Below are positions 27,101-34,470 of a stretch of DNA of 64,000 nt, one piece after another; the first letter of the stretch is position 1, and the number at the start of each line of letters is the position of its first letter. The position numbers and the translations under genes are program-made. Below the pieces are notes generated by a model. The model ran no database searches, was not told the origin of the DNA, and saw only the letters and a list, made by a program, of their open reading frames with translations. This DNA is from Archivesica marissinica. Its lineage: Eukaryota > Mollusca > Bivalvia > Venerida > Vesicomyidae. The stretch spans positions 43,988,126-44,052,125 of the forward strand of contig CM026400.1 of the NCBI GenBank assembly GCA_014843695.1, read 5' to 3'.

Positions 27101-30100
27101 GAAAACGAATGACATCATCAGGTTCACTTAGAAATAGTTTAACTGCGTAAATATTGCAGCTTTTGCAGCTTTTTGTTGTATGTATTTAGCAGCATGCAGT
27201 ACGGCGACTGGAAAAACCGGGACTTGAATGGAAAAGCTAAACCTCCCATACCCGACAGTCATGCTGACTTGCCTTGCTGGTGACTAGCCTGCACTGTAGT
27301 CCTTGTATTAATATTGACTTGTGTAGCTGGTGACTAGCCTGCACTGTATTCCTTGTATTAATATTGACTTGTGTAGCTGGTGACTAGCCTGCACTGTAGT
27401 CCTTGTATTAATATTGACTTGTGTAGCTGGTGACTAGCCCGCACTGTATTCCTTGTATTAATATTGACTTGTGTAGCTGGTGACTATAGTCCTTGTATTA
27501 ATATTGACTTGTGTAGCTGGTGACTATAGTCCTTGTATTAATATTGACTTGTGTAGCTGGTGACTATAGTCCTTGTATTAATATTGACTTGTGTAGCTGG
27601 TGACTATAGTCCTTGTATTAATATTGACTTGTGTAGCTGGTGACTATAGTCCTTGTATTAATATTGACTTGTGTAGCTGGTGACTATAGTCCTTGTATTA
27701 ATATTGACTTGTGTAGCTGGTGACTATAGTCCTTGTATTAATATTGACTTGTGTAGCTGGTGACTATAGTCCTTGTATTAATATTGACTTGTGTAGCTGG
27801 TGACTATAGTCCTTGTATTAATATTGACTTGTGTAGCTGGTGACTATAGTCCTTGTATTAATATTGACTTGTGTAGCTGGTGACTATAGTCCTTGTATTA
27901 ATATTGACTTGTGTAGCTGGTGACTAGCCTGCACTGTATTCCTTGTATTAATATTGACTTGTGTAGCTGGTGACTATAGTCCTTGTATTAATATTGACTT
28001 GTGTAGCTGGTGACTAGCCTGCACTGTAGTCCTTGTATTAATATTGACTTGTGTAGCTGGTGACTAGCCTGCATTGTAGTCCTTGTATTAATATTGACTT
28101 GTGTAGCTGGTGACTAGCCTGCACTGTAGTAATTGTATTAATATTGACTTGTGTAGCTGGTGACTAGCCTGCACTGTAGTCCTTGTATTAATATTGACTT
28201 GTGTAGCTGGTGACTAGCCTGCACTGTAGTCCTTGTATTAATATTGACTTGTGTAGCTGGTGACTAGCCTGCACTGTAGTCCTTGTGTTAATATTGACTT
28301 GTGTAGCTGGTGACTAGCCTGCACTGTAGTTCTTGTATGTATAGTTTGGCTGGTATGATGTACATTATTCTAAAGCTTGTCCAACCTACCAAAGTGGAAC
28401 CAAACTGATTGTGGAAGTTGTGATAGCGTAGTGGTAGTGCATTCACTTCAGGTATGAAAGGCCATGAGTTTGAGCCCCGCTGGAGCCATTAAGATTGTCC
28501 CTTAGGCAAGGCATTTAAATTCAACGTCTCTTCTCTCTCCCTCTTTGTGATGGATTCCATCAGGAATGCGGTCTCGAGAGTGATTAATATAAGTTGTAAG
28601 AACATGTTTCGCAATTGAGCTAAATATATATTGTATAAACTAAACTGCCGTAACCGAATTCATTTCCGTTCAATAAGTAAATTTAAATAAAATCTTATCA
28701 TCAGAGGAGAAATTGATTTGTTCTCATAATTATGCAAGTCAAACACAATTCCACAGTGCCTCTTCTCTCTCCCTCGTGGCAATGGATTCCATCAGGAATG
28801 AGGTCTCGAGATTGATTAATATAAGTTGTAGGAACTTGTTTCGCAATCCAGCTAAAATAAATTTGTATAAATTAATTGAAAACAGTAAAACTAAAATTAT
28901 ATTTCATTTGTAAGTCAATTTTGTTATTTTTCCGATACAACAAAATAACTCGATCGATAATATCTTGACTATGAATTGTCAATATTAAAATACAAACATT
29001 GAAAATTCATTGATGATATATTATGGGTTTTACACCTACATCAGCACCAGTTAGGGCTATATCGCCGGCGGGCAGTTTACCTAACAACACCTTTCCTGGG
29101 CAGGCTACAACGGTTAACCAGTACTTGGGTGCACCAACCTCCGTAAGAAACTGCCAACTTTCATATAAATGAGACACGACCTGAGCGGGGCTCGAACCCG
29201 TGACCATCAGTGATGATAGGTTACAGTGGTATACAAGTCAGCGACCTTAACCACTCGACCACGGAGGCGGACTGAAAATTCATTGAAAAAATCTACAACT
29301 TGTTTCAATACAATTATACAGGGATGAAATCTGCTAGTACGTTGTGTGTGTTTTACGTTTATTTATCGTCGCTACCGGTTACCCATATGAGCGACGCCTC
29401 CTGAAGAGATTAGTCATTTTAGATTGTTGGAGGATAGTGCAATGATACAGACAGAGATCCATTTCCAGAGTCTCCTCTGGTTCTTTTACGTGCACGGTGT
29501 AAAGCACCGACACGAGACCTCGGTTTAACGTCCCATCTGAAAGACTGTTAATGTTATTAGGGTCAGACGGGGGATCGAACCTGCGATCCCTGGATTACCA
29601 GTCCAGTGTGTTACCACTGGACTACAGATCCGTCTGCTAGTACGTATTGGGTTGCATAGGTTTGTCATTTTTGGATAAAACTTCAGAGAATGTCCTAGAA
29701 GTTTGACTGCATTGAACAGATTAACAATAGTATGAATTACATTGTATACCAATTCTTACTGGTAAAAAAAAAAGATATTCAAAATTTTAGACTAATAAAA
29801 TAAGAAGAAAATTACATTTGGACCAGTTCATTTATCAAAATGGGTAATTTTAGTAATAGTAATATTACTGGCAAAAAGTGCAGATCCTGATGAGACTCAT
29901 CTGGATGTACACTTTTTGTAAGGATATTTGGAGGTCTGTTGTGTTGAAAGGGTTAACAGTTATTTTACGGTGTTTATGAATTATGTTAATTACGTTATAC
30001 CGTTTTGTTATTTATAATGTGTATATAAAACAGTTTGGAGAATGGAACCACGGGGCCACGGCAACCACGTGCAAACCCTACCGACAAGTCTTGCTGGTGA

Positions 30101-33100
30101 ACGACTCGCACTAGTAGAGTACCCTATGCCACCTGATACATCAATGCATCTTTCCTGTGAAGGTTTGATACATCCCAGGCATTACTATGAAAATTTGACG
30201 CATCAAGACGTCTTTTCCTGTGAAAATTTGACGCATCAAGGCGTCTTTTCCTGTGAAAATTTGACGCATCATGACGTCTTTTCCTGTGAAAATTTGACGC
30301 ATCAAGACGTCTTTTCCTATGAAAATTTGACGCATCAAGACGTCTTTTCCTATGAAAATTTGACGCATCAAGACGTCTTTTCCTATGAAAATTTGACGCA
30401 TCAAGACGTCTTTTCCTGTGAAAAGTTGACGTATCATGGCGTCTTTCCTGTGTACATTTGACGCATCAAGACGTCTTTACTGTGGAAATTTGACAAAAGT
30501 TTATTCAACTGGCATTCAGTTATTTCAGTAGATGTTTTACTGTATTGACTGTTCACAGTAATACCGGTAGATGACTTGTTGTATCAGGGCAGGGTACCCA
30601 CGCATCAGGGAAAACAGGGAAAACAGGGAAAATGACCAAAACCTGTTCCCTGCAGGGAATTATCAGGGAATTTTAAAAACATGAGAATATCAGGGAATTA
30701 TCAGGGAATTTTATTTTGTCATCCTCGCACGCGCGCATACATGGTCGTCCGCGACCATTTTGTCGTCGTCCGCGCATAGTTTGTCATCTATGCGCACACG
30801 TGTATTTGGTCATGATTGAGTATTTCGTCATCTAGATGCGAACGAGTATATTTGATCATCTTGAGTATTTCGTCATCTAGGCCTATGTAAACGCGTATAT
30901 TTGTCAGGGAAAATTGGAGATTGATCAGGGAAATATCAGGGAATTATCAGGGAATTTGTTTCCTCATATCCTGTGGGTACCCTGCAGGGCTGCATAGTGT
31001 GTACAATGGTATAGCCAGACCATTAATATAATAGAAACAGTATTAGCTATATATAATCTGGAGGGGAGGTGGACAAAACTGTTCTTACCCACCATTGTAG
31101 AACATGGTGATGGGTAGATTTCCACTATTGTAGAACATGGTGATGGGTAGATTTCCACTATTGTAGAACATGGTGATTGGTAGATTTCCACCATTGTAGA
31201 ATGTGGAGATGGGTAGATTTTCATTCTTTTAGAATGTGGAGATGGGTATGCTTTGGGGACTGCGGTGGTCATTCAGACCATATTATGTTAATCAGCAAAT
31301 GTGTGTTTCTTACATCTAGCTCTATGGTGGTGGATTGCAATGTGCTAGTCTTTAACTGAAGTCAGTAATGTGACGTAGTGCTCTATTTATCCGAGTACAT
31401 TCTGTCTATTTGCAAAGAACATAGAGCATGATCAGCCGCCACGGAACATGCCGTCTGATCAGGCTCCATGCTGTTTGCTATTCAGATGATCTTGTTAAGA
31501 CACATGACTATGTAGCAAACAACATAGATCCTGATCAGCACGCTGCGGCTGATCTGGATCTATGTTGTTTGCAAAAGCCTTTAAATGTATCCAGAATGAA
31601 ATGGGTTAATGGTAGTATATGACGCAGTGACACATTTTCTAGCATTTTGCATAGCAACATAGCTTATCATGGTTACTAAGTAAACGCTTGCTTCTCACCA
31701 ATGCAACCCGGGTTCAATCCTCAGACCGGGAAGTATGTGAGATGGTACGGTGGTCGCCAGATCAGTTTTCTCCTGGTACTCCGGTTTCCTCCCACACGAA
31801 TGACCACATTTAAGCTTTCATCCGCGCCAACGAGAGTGATTAATATAAGTTGTTAGAACTTGCTCGGCAAAATAAATAAAGTTTAAATTAAGTAAATGTT
31901 GTTAACCTAGCCAGTAATTATTGTTGTCTGATATAATTAGCAGTACAGAAAATAGATACGAAAAAATGGACTACAATATCCTTGAGAAGAAGTTTTAGAA
32001 GGAAATTTTAGATGGGAGTTTATTTTGCAAACCGCACACATGTAATTTAATTAATTTATGGGTAGCTTCACATCTGGAATTGATTTTGTACAAAAAGTTA
32101 TTTTTAAATTGGTTACAGTAAAAGCTTACTAACTCTGATTGGTAATTTTTTTTATTAAATCTGATTGGTAATTTTTTTTATTAAATCTGATTGGTAATTT
32201 TTGTTATTAAATCTGATTGGTAATTTTTTTTATTAAATCTGATTGGTAATTTTTTTATTAAATCTGAATGGTAAAAAATATTCCAAATGTGGCCAGTAAA
32301 AATATACTAAATCTTGCAAAATATATGCTAAAATATGAACGCTAAAAACAAAAGTCTGAGAGTTAATATATAAATTATATTTGGTATATCCGGAGCCCAA
32401 CATAATTGTATAATATCATTAAAATATTTTCATTCATTTTTCCCCATATGATTATACAGCAATTAATTGCATACACATCTATAATAAATTATATCAAATA
32501 AGATAATACATGAATGTATGAATATTAAATGGTTATGAATTTGCTCCAAATACTGTAAAATACCAGGTGATCCATTAGGAATTTTGTTGAGCGTATATCA
32601 GGTAAACTTGAGGGGTAAAATATGACCCAAAAATTACGGGTAGAAATATAGCAAATCTCACTACGGGTAAAAATATAGTAAATCTCGTTACAGGTAAAAA
32701 AAATATAGCAAATCTCGCTACGGGAAAAAATATAACGGGTATAAATATAGCAAATCTCACTACGGGTAAAAATATAACAAATCTTGCTACGGGTAAAACT
32801 ATAGCAAATCTCACTACGGGTAAAAATATAGCAAATCTCGCTACGGGTAAAAATATAGCAAATCTCGCTACGGGTAAAAATATAGCAAATCTCATTACGG
32901 GTAAAAATATAGCAAATCTCGCTACGGGTAAAAATGTAGCAAATATCGCTACGGGTAAAAATATAGCAAATCTCACGATGGGTAAAAATATAGCAAATCT
33001 CGCTACGGGTAAAAATATAGCAAATCTCGCTACAAGTAAAAATATAGCAAATCTCACTTATCTGTTTTCAGTATCCATATGATGAGCGGAAGTCACTTCC

Positions 33101-33273
33101 TGCAGACAGTGCTGCACATGGTACAGGTGTTCATCAGCTACTGTCTCATGCTCGTCTTCATGACCTACAACGTCTGGTTGTGCATCAGTGTGATCCTCGG
33201 CGCCGGTGTGGGCTACTTCCTGTTTGGCTGGCAGAAAGCGATTGTCGTCGATATAAACGAACATTGTCACTAA
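6059..33273 (+). CDS. High-affinity copper transporter (CTR1-like), spliced
   Basis: The assembled product is a plasma-membrane copper(I) importer of the CTR family. Joining exons 6059-6163, 8753-8819, 12166-12337, 30034-30096 and 33072-33273 gives 202 aa with no internal stop. Seen in the sequence: a His/Met-rich N-terminus (exon 1), a Met motif HMLMFFHTG at the exon 1/2 join, first membrane segment with [11 protein letters not shown] (exon 3), second segment with the copper-filter MLVFM (residues 162-166), a GAGVG packing motif in the third segment (179-183) and the C-terminal HCH. These match the known CTR1 layout and human length (about 190 aa). A second in-frame exon (27190-27279) may replace or join exon 4 (211 or 232 aa). 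Introns total 27 kb and are full of minisatellites that grew from several splice junctions. A polyadenylation signal lies at 33349. Confidence 0.93.
6164..6850. repeat. Degenerate minisatellite starting at the exon 1 donor
   Basis: Degenerate units of about 25-35 bp (variants of ggggctgatggtttaggac and ataaccacag). An early larger duplication repeats gtaagtagttcaac from the donor itself as gaaagtagttcaac near 6278, so the repeated tract begins at the exon boundary. No coding content. Confidence 0.8.
6888..7108. mobile_element. Palindromic MITE, family 1
   Basis: An imperfect palindrome bounded by accctttgcttgctagc and cagcaggcaaagg, with internal hairpin arms reading cagatcaggctctatgc and gatcctgatcag. 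Related copies are at 8228-8668 (interrupted), 13050-13180, 20505-20720 and 59030-59200. It carries no coding sequence and looks like a non-autonomous DNA transposon. Confidence 0.8.
7507..7742. mobile_element. Palindromic MITE, family 2
   Basis: A 240-bp element with inverted ends (cccatttcattctggatac on one side, gtatccagaatgaaatggg on the other). Two internal hairpins carry gatcctgatcag and tgatctggttctatg words. Other copies: 9571-9812, 31390-31607 and 35657-35876. Confidence 0.85.
7968..8118 (-). mobile_element. Diverged SINE, family B
   Basis: A decayed copy of the family seen at 5757-5972: ttggagaaagccggaatact corresponds to its central block, and gtgttcaccactg to its tRNA-like head. 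Divergence is higher than in other copies, so this insertion is older. Confidence 0.6.
8228..8668. mobile_element. Family 1 palindromic MITE interrupted by an insert
   Basis: The left end (ccctttgcctgctgagtaaa) at 8231 and the right end (tactcggcaggcaaaggg) at 8648-8665 belong to family 1. The interior from about 8257 to 8480 is foreign: it starts gggttcccctctgtcggtcg and is rich in ttggc words, like the segment at 5546-5590. This is one element nested in another. Confidence 0.65.
8753..8819 (+). CDS. Copper transporter exon 2
   Basis: A 67-base exon between an acceptor (tctattccag) and a donor (CAAG|gtatat), entered in phase 0 and left in phase 1. It encodes [20 protein letters not shown] then MQ, continuing the CTR1 Met motif into the stretch before the first membrane segment. 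Confidence 0.88.
8915..9500 (+). mobile_element. Two adjacent copies of a CAGGG-ended MITE, family 4
   Basis: A family with ends like cagggatcattctagagggc and cctagaatgaaccctg and a shared body (gtctagtaagatacactggc and ccattataaagcactcc). The first copy (8915-9130) lacks its left end; the second (9300-9500) has the left end but stops within the body. CAGGG termini recall hAT-type non-autonomous elements. Confidence 0.7.
9571..9812. mobile_element. Palindromic MITE, family 2
   Basis: A full-length copy with inverted ends cccatttcattctggatac and atccagaatgaaatgg. The internal arms are gatccagatcagccgcag and gctgatcaggatctatg, allowing a long foldback. Confidence 0.85.
9929..10215. mobile_element. 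MITE, family 3
   Basis: Starts aacccattcaacaccaagta, then actgacatggactgg, with an internal hairpin of gcagatcctgatgagacgg against ccggctcatctggatctac. Other copies are at 22163-22395, 22440-22682 and 29790-29958. Its left end is the source of the 38-bp satellite at 17285-20345. Confidence 0.8.
10382..12165 (+). repeat. 80-bp minisatellite made of the exon 3 acceptor plus exon start
   Basis: About 22 copies of an 80-bp unit, each holding the intron end (agttctctattctaatctgt then ag) and 52 bases of copper transporter exon 3, up to gtgtatgagggactca. The final unit runs into the true exon at 12166. Near-identical copies indicate recent amplification; one degenerate unit lies near 11262-11360. 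Each copy carries a usable-looking AG acceptor but no donor, and 80 is not a multiple of three. Confidence 0.97.
12166..12337 (+). CDS. Copper transporter exon 3 (first membrane segment)
   Basis: A 172-base exon after the acceptor taatctgtag, entered in phase 1 and left in phase 2 at GTTGG|gtatgt. It encodes the first membrane segment ([20 protein letters not shown]) and the start of the cytosolic loop ([10 protein letters not shown]). It differs from the upstream decoy copies at the end of the repeated part (ctcaagg rather than ctcacag), which restores the conserved YEGLK. Confidence 0.92.
12605..12860 (+). mobile_element. CAGGG-ended MITE, family 4
   Basis: Left end cagggctcattctagagggc and right end tgacctagattgaaccct, with the typical body (gtccagtaagatacactgac). 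Confidence 0.75.
13050..13222. mobile_element. Family 1 MITE fragment joined to a family 5 MITE end
   Basis: 13050-13180 matches family 1 (ctttgcatgttagcggca; gctattcggatagtggagct). 13188-13222 (ggtggccactaacacaggtt then tgactgta) is one end of family 5, whose fuller copies lie at 23346, 53203, 56573 and 57614. Confidence 0.6.
13430..15645. repeat. 20-bp polypyrimidine minisatellite
   Basis: Over 100 copies of a 20-bp unit (cctactgcccttgtattccc) with one- or two-base length changes. The plus strand is strongly pyrimidine-rich over 2.2 kb, inside intron 3 of the copper transporter. Long frames encoding [17 protein letters not shown] repeats occur in all three plus frames and are not genes. 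A mirror-like purine/pyrimidine bias of this length could favour triplex structures. Confidence 0.97.
15794..16010 (+). mobile_element. tRNA-derived SINE, family E
   Basis: Has a tRNA-like head (ccgtggcccagtggttaagg) and a B-box-like ggggttcgttc, then a tail with ctggttggtgagccgccag. It is the opposite-strand relative of 2690-2876. Confidence 0.7.
16011..17284. other. Unique intronic DNA
   Basis: About 1.3 kb inside copper transporter intron 3 with no recognised exon, transposon or tandem repeat. Short open frames on either strand resemble no known family. Confidence 0.5.
17285..20345. repeat. 38-bp satellite array with higher-order structure
   Basis: About 80 copies of a 38-bp unit (aacccattcaacaccaagta then actgacacatagccgctt). 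A marker variant (caccaaacaactgac followed by cagcaccaag) recurs at 17574, 17802 and 18030 and again at 18935 and 19163, always 228 bp (6 units) apart. Segments near 18164 and 19297 match over hundreds of bases, showing a further duplication with an offset of 1133 bp. The unit equals the left end of MITE family 3, and the array runs straight into such an element at 20340. Confidence 0.97.
20340..20720. mobile_element. MITE family 3 fragments followed by a family 1 MITE
   Basis: 20340-20515 holds two partial copies of family 3 (gactggtgcatgatat, gaccaataaatgaataag). 20515-20720 is family 1, with right end ccactagcgtgtaaagggtt and internal gatcctgatcag. Together they mark the edge of the 38-bp satellite. 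Confidence 0.7.
20880..21250. repeat. 16-bp minisatellite
   Basis: About 22 copies of a 16-bp unit (ggtattttccgggaca) with ccggg/ctggg/ccagg variants. All frames are open on both strands, giving spurious repeat proteins. Confidence 0.95.
21335..21603. repeat. 32-bp minisatellite
   Basis: Eight to nine copies of a 32-bp unit containing gatccggtacaattctaaat and acatcttggaa. A c-to-t change (ggcaca to ggtaca) splits the array into an upstream and a downstream subtype. Confidence 0.95.
21604..22160. other. Intronic DNA with two foldbacks
   Basis: An interrupted inverted repeat spans about 21776-21880 (gtccaatatgtaaaatattg on one side, tttacatattggatccg on the other). A second hairpin is at 21988-22019 (gcagtccaatatt / ggactgc). 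No gene is seen. Confidence 0.55.
22163..22682. mobile_element. Two MITE family 3 copies, inverted and adjacent
   Basis: 22163-22395 is in reverse orientation (ends ttacttggtgttga) and 22440-22682 is forward (starts aacccattcaaccccaagta). They lie 45 bp apart, so together they could form a large cruciform. Confidence 0.8.
22725..22950. repeat. Two-copy direct repeat of about 87 bp
   Basis: The words caccatagttcagagacgca, atgaatttcgact, gtccggaac and atttctcagtaacgaat occur twice in the same order. No further copies are seen nearby. Confidence 0.7.
23346..23472. mobile_element. MITE, family 5 (TA-flanked, Tc1/mariner-like ends)
   Basis: The right end reads aacacaggtttgactgta. Fuller copies begin tacagtcaaacctgtgttag, a TA next to CAGT as in Tc1/mariner elements. 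The body contains gtggctgcttaatagaggtc. Confidence 0.7.
23594..23795 (+). mobile_element. tRNA-derived SINE, family A
   Basis: Head with A-box-like gtgatagcgcg and B-box-like ggagtttgagccctgc, then a body of aggcaaggcatttaaattcc and a tail ending gctaaaataaatttgtataa. Other copies: 28414, 28747, 38846, 40010, 53607 (+) and 59803, 60570 (-). Confidence 0.8.
23927..24635. repeat. 25-bp minisatellite
   Basis: About 28 copies of a 25-bp unit (actgttagcgtactgcattg then tcctc), with common gcg/gca/gtg variation at one triplet. Confidence 0.95.
24636..25145. other. Intronic DNA without a recognised gene
   Basis: Two copies of a segment containing ggacgatgc.ttccg.ttgtaaac lie at 24686-24745. Nothing else is recognised before the next array. 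Confidence 0.45.
25146..26050. repeat. 22-bp minisatellite split by a SINE
   Basis: About 30 copies of a 22-bp unit (gtgaatgtttgggtacattg plus at), with shorter variants (gtagaatgtttgg). The array occupies 25146-25611 and 25881-26050; the gap is a SINE. The same unit variants on both sides show the SINE landed in an existing array. Confidence 0.95.
25612..25880 (+). mobile_element. Full-length tRNA-derived SINE, family D, with target duplication
   Basis: The 269-bp element has a tRNA-like head (gtggtcgagtggttaaggtc; B box gggttcgagccccgc), a body with gtactggttaaccgctggag and ctgcccaggaaaggtgttg, and a tail of aacata repeats. It is flanked by an 11-bp duplication, cattgatatga, at 25601-25611 and 25881-25891, made of the surrounding 22-bp repeat. 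Retrotransposition by a partner LINE is inferred. Confidence 0.93.
26098..27050. repeat. 59-bp tandem repeat split by a GC-rich segment
   Basis: Units of about 59 bp (ttttcaggggtggaggtgta, then ccagttgtgtgacattgac) occupy 26098-26362 and 26821-27050; the later copies carry a short deletion. Each unit holds a ttttcag acceptor-like word and an open stretch [16 protein letters not shown], but no matching exon is recognised, so coding origin is unproven. Confidence 0.85.
26363..26820. other. GC-rich foreign segment inside the 59-bp array
   Basis: About 460 bp, clearly richer in G+C than its surroundings, interrupts the array. The array word gtaccagttgtgt is present on both sides. Minus-strand frames hold two adjoining open stretches (including [16 protein letters not shown]) that meet in different frames near 26645, as in a decayed coding region. 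The family is not recognised. Confidence 0.55.
27190..27279 (+). CDS. Copper transporter candidate exon 4a (cassette)
   Basis: A 90-base exon between a tandem NAGNAG acceptor (atttagcag, start 27190 or 27193) and the donor TTGCTG|gtgact. It is entered and left in phase 2, so inclusion keeps the frame. It encodes about 30 residues including [20 protein letters not shown] for the loop between the first and second membrane segments. The last part of the exon and the following intron (acttgccttgctggtgacta) resemble exon 4b at 30034, suggesting exon duplication. No transcript evidence is available. Confidence 0.65.
27262..28345 (+). repeat. 50/40-bp minisatellite grown from the exon 4a donor
   Basis: About 24 units starting ttgacttgtgtagctggtga; the 50-bp form then has ctagcctgcactgtagtcct, while a block of about eleven 40-bp units in the middle (27483-27900) lacks ten of these bases. 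The first unit overlaps the end of exon 4a (gacttgccttgctggtgact), so the array repeats the exon-intron boundary, including the GT donor, about two dozen times. Confidence 0.95.
28414..28647 (+). mobile_element. tRNA-derived SINE, family A
   Basis: Near-complete copy with head gttgtgatagcgtagtggta, B-box-like gagtttgagccccgc and tail ttgagctaaatatatattgt. Confidence 0.8.
28747..28875 (+). mobile_element. 5'-truncated SINE, family A
   Basis: Begins within the body (cagtgcctcttctctctccc) and keeps the 3' tail (cagctaaaataaatttgtat). The tRNA-like head is missing, as in a 5'-truncated retroinsertion. Confidence 0.75.
29014..29272 (-). mobile_element. Full-length SINE, family D, with target duplication
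   Basis: Minus-strand copy of the 25612 element. The flanks carry a perfect 14-bp duplication, tgaaaattcattga, at 29000-29013 and 29273-29286. Confidence 0.93.
29345..29640 (-). mobile_element. tRNA-derived SINE, family C
   Basis: The tRNA-like head is at the right (minus strand: gtagtccagtggtaacacac and ggttcgatcccccgtctgac). The body carries gagactctggaaatggatct, and the far end tacgtttatttatcgtcgct. Other copies: 35941, 36897 (headless) and 59476. Confidence 0.8.
29790..29958. mobile_element. Partial MITE, family 3
   Basis: Lacks its left end and part of the hairpin but retains agaaaattacatttggacca, gcaaaaagtgcagatcctga and the end ctgttgtgttgaaagggtta. Confidence 0.7.
30034..30096 (+). 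CDS. Copper transporter exon 4b
   Basis: A 63-base exon between acceptor tataaaacag and donor TTGCTG|gtgaac, entered and left in phase 2. It encodes [20 protein letters not shown], part of the cytosolic loop before the second membrane segment. Joined to the last exon it gives a continuous frame (…DKSCCIHMMSG). It shares the end of exon 4a and the first intron bases, so the two could be alternatives or both be used. Confidence 0.7.
30150..30480. repeat. 33-bp minisatellite
   Basis: About ten copies of a 33-bp unit (gaaaatttgacgcatcaaga then cgtcttttcctat), starting some 55 bp downstream of exon 4b. Variants (gaaggtttgatacatccc) cluster at the left edge. Confidence 0.93.
30590..30984. mobile_element. 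hAT-like MITE with CAGGGTACCC ends
   Basis: Inverted ends cagggtacccacgcatcagg and tatcctgtgggtaccctg enclose about 395 bp with repeated cagggaattatcaggga words near both ends. CAG…CTG termini and subterminal repeats are typical of hAT-type elements. No clean target duplication was fixed. Confidence 0.75.
31085..31255. repeat. 33-bp minisatellite
   Basis: Five to six copies of cattgtagaacatggtgatg then ggtagatttccac; the last two have atgtggaga in place of acatggtga. Confidence 0.9.
31390..31607. mobile_element. Palindromic MITE, family 2
   Basis: The right end reads tgtatccagaatgaaatggg; the left end is degenerate. Internal arms: gatcctgatcagcacgctgc and ggctgatctggatctatg. Confidence 0.8.
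31684..31880 (+). mobile_element. tRNA-derived SINE, family B
   Basis: Plus orientation: head with gcttgcttctcaccaatgca and ggttcaatcctcagaccg, central block tactccggtttcctcccaca, and tail agtgattaatataagttgtt. Confidence 0.75.
32125..32280. repeat. 27-bp AT-rich repeat
   Basis: Six copies of aaatctgattggtaattttt with a variable T-run. Confidence 0.9.
32385..32590. mobile_element. MITE, family 6, fragment
   Basis: Matches in reverse the left part of the element at 38611-39107, sharing ggagcccaacataatt, tgattatacagcaattaatt and the end aggaattttgttgagcgta. The second inverted end is not seen here. Confidence 0.65.
32635..33058. repeat. 27-bp minisatellite before the last exon
   Basis: About 15 copies of gctacgggtaaaaatatagc then aaatctc. 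It ends 13 bp before the acceptor of the last copper transporter exon, so the repeat occupies the usual branch-point region. The 27-bp period gives a spurious minus-strand frame. Confidence 0.93.
33072..33273 (+). CDS. Copper transporter last exon (membrane segments 2 and 3)
   Basis: After the acceptor tctgttttcag the exon is entered in phase 2 and encodes 67 residues ending in HCH and TAA. It carries the copper-selectivity MxxxM (MLVFM), the [20 protein letters not shown] segment with GxxxG packing, and [14 protein letters not shown] ending typical of CTR1. This is the most diagnostic exon of the gene. Confidence 0.95.
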
Positions 33274-33348
33274 CGGAGGTCGGACGGAGCATGCGATTTT
33301 ATACCAGCAATAATGAATGCATTGTTAACAAATTACTGTATTTGTTTT

Positions 33349-33354
33349 AATAAA
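33349..33354 (+). terminator. Polyadenylation signal of the copper transporter
   Basis: AATAAA 76 bases after the stop codon, the first canonical signal downstream. Confidence 0.75.
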
Positions 33355-33483
33355 CAGCTGTTTTGATATTTGTTAGTATCTTATCTGGTAGGGTTGCATC
33401 TGGAAACATTTCTGGTTTTTATTTTTAATCGAAATATTATCTGAGTAAACACTTCTTTAAAAGTTTAATATTTAAACTTTATT

Positions 33484-33690
33484 TATTTTACAACGATTGC
33501 GAAACAAGTTCTATCAACTTATATTAATCACTCTCGTTGTCGCGGATGAAAGCGTAAATGTGGTCATTCGTGTGGGAGGAAACCGGAGTACCCGGAGAAA
33601 ACCCACCTGTCCGATCTGGCGACCACCGTACCATCTCACATACTTCCCGGTCCGAGGATCGAACCCAGGTTGCATTGGCGAGAAGCAAAT
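33484..33690 (-). mobile_element. tRNA-derived SINE, family B
   Basis: Complete minus-strand copy: tail at left (ttgcgaaacaagttctatca), central block cgtgtgggaggaaaccggag, head at right (ggatcgaacccaggttgc). Confidence 0.8.
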
Positions 33691-33846
33691 ACTTCTTTCC
33701 TCTAAAATTGTGTAATTCATGTTTAACCCGTTATTAGAAAGGGACCATGCAATCAAGGACTTCTACTTGTCGTTACTGTGGGTGGTCTCCATAAAGTGTA
33801 AGTAGGGGTCGACTATAGTTTACCATCTCAAATTGTCAAATGAACA

Positions 33847-34216
33847 GGGCTCATTCGAGATGGCGCCTGGGGCGAAATAATCACCCTAGGGACCCTGACT
33901 TTGCCAGTTTTTTATTTTACAATTTTCATACAAATATTGTCCAGTAAAGTACACTGGCCCATTATAGATATAGAAGAAGAAATTTTATTTTCCAATTTGA
34001 ACTAAAAAGTTCATCATTGTACAACATATATATACATAAAATCATTCACGTGAAAATTATGTCAATATCAGAAAATGATATACCTTATTGACGCACTCCT
34101 ATTCACAATTGTTAAATTGTGACTTTTAACCCTATTTTGTAAAATGTTATTGAATAACATGATTTAAGGGTGCAATTGCTCACTATCTCACTTCTCCCAA
34201 ACCTGGAATGAACCCT
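33847..34216 (+). mobile_element. CAGGG-ended MITE, family 4
   Basis: Ends cagggctcattcgagatggc and acctggaatgaaccct. A 110-bp segment around 33970-34085 (agaagaagaaattttatttt) is absent from other copies and may be a later insertion. Confidence 0.7.
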
Positions 34217-34470
34217 AAACGAACATTGACATTAATGGAACATACATACATGAATCATGTTTTCAGAATCAAATTTCTGATATTTTTTCGAATGAACTTA
34301 TCTCACAGTTAAAATTTCGTTGCAATATCTATTTCTTGAATAAATCGGGTACGGGGATATCACAGAAAATTTGTTGCACGAATATGAATTGGTTTACAGT
34401 GCAATGTTTATAATAACTACGGTATTCAGATATATTGTTAGCCATTGTATTTATATTGTTTGTTGATCTA
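34217..34470. other. Unique intergenic DNA
   Basis: No gene or mobile element recognised. Confidence 0.4.

Noticed and set aside
30042..30461. 139-codon frame starting at ATG 30042
   Set aside because: It begins inside copper transporter exon 4b in another frame and then reads through the 33-bp array.
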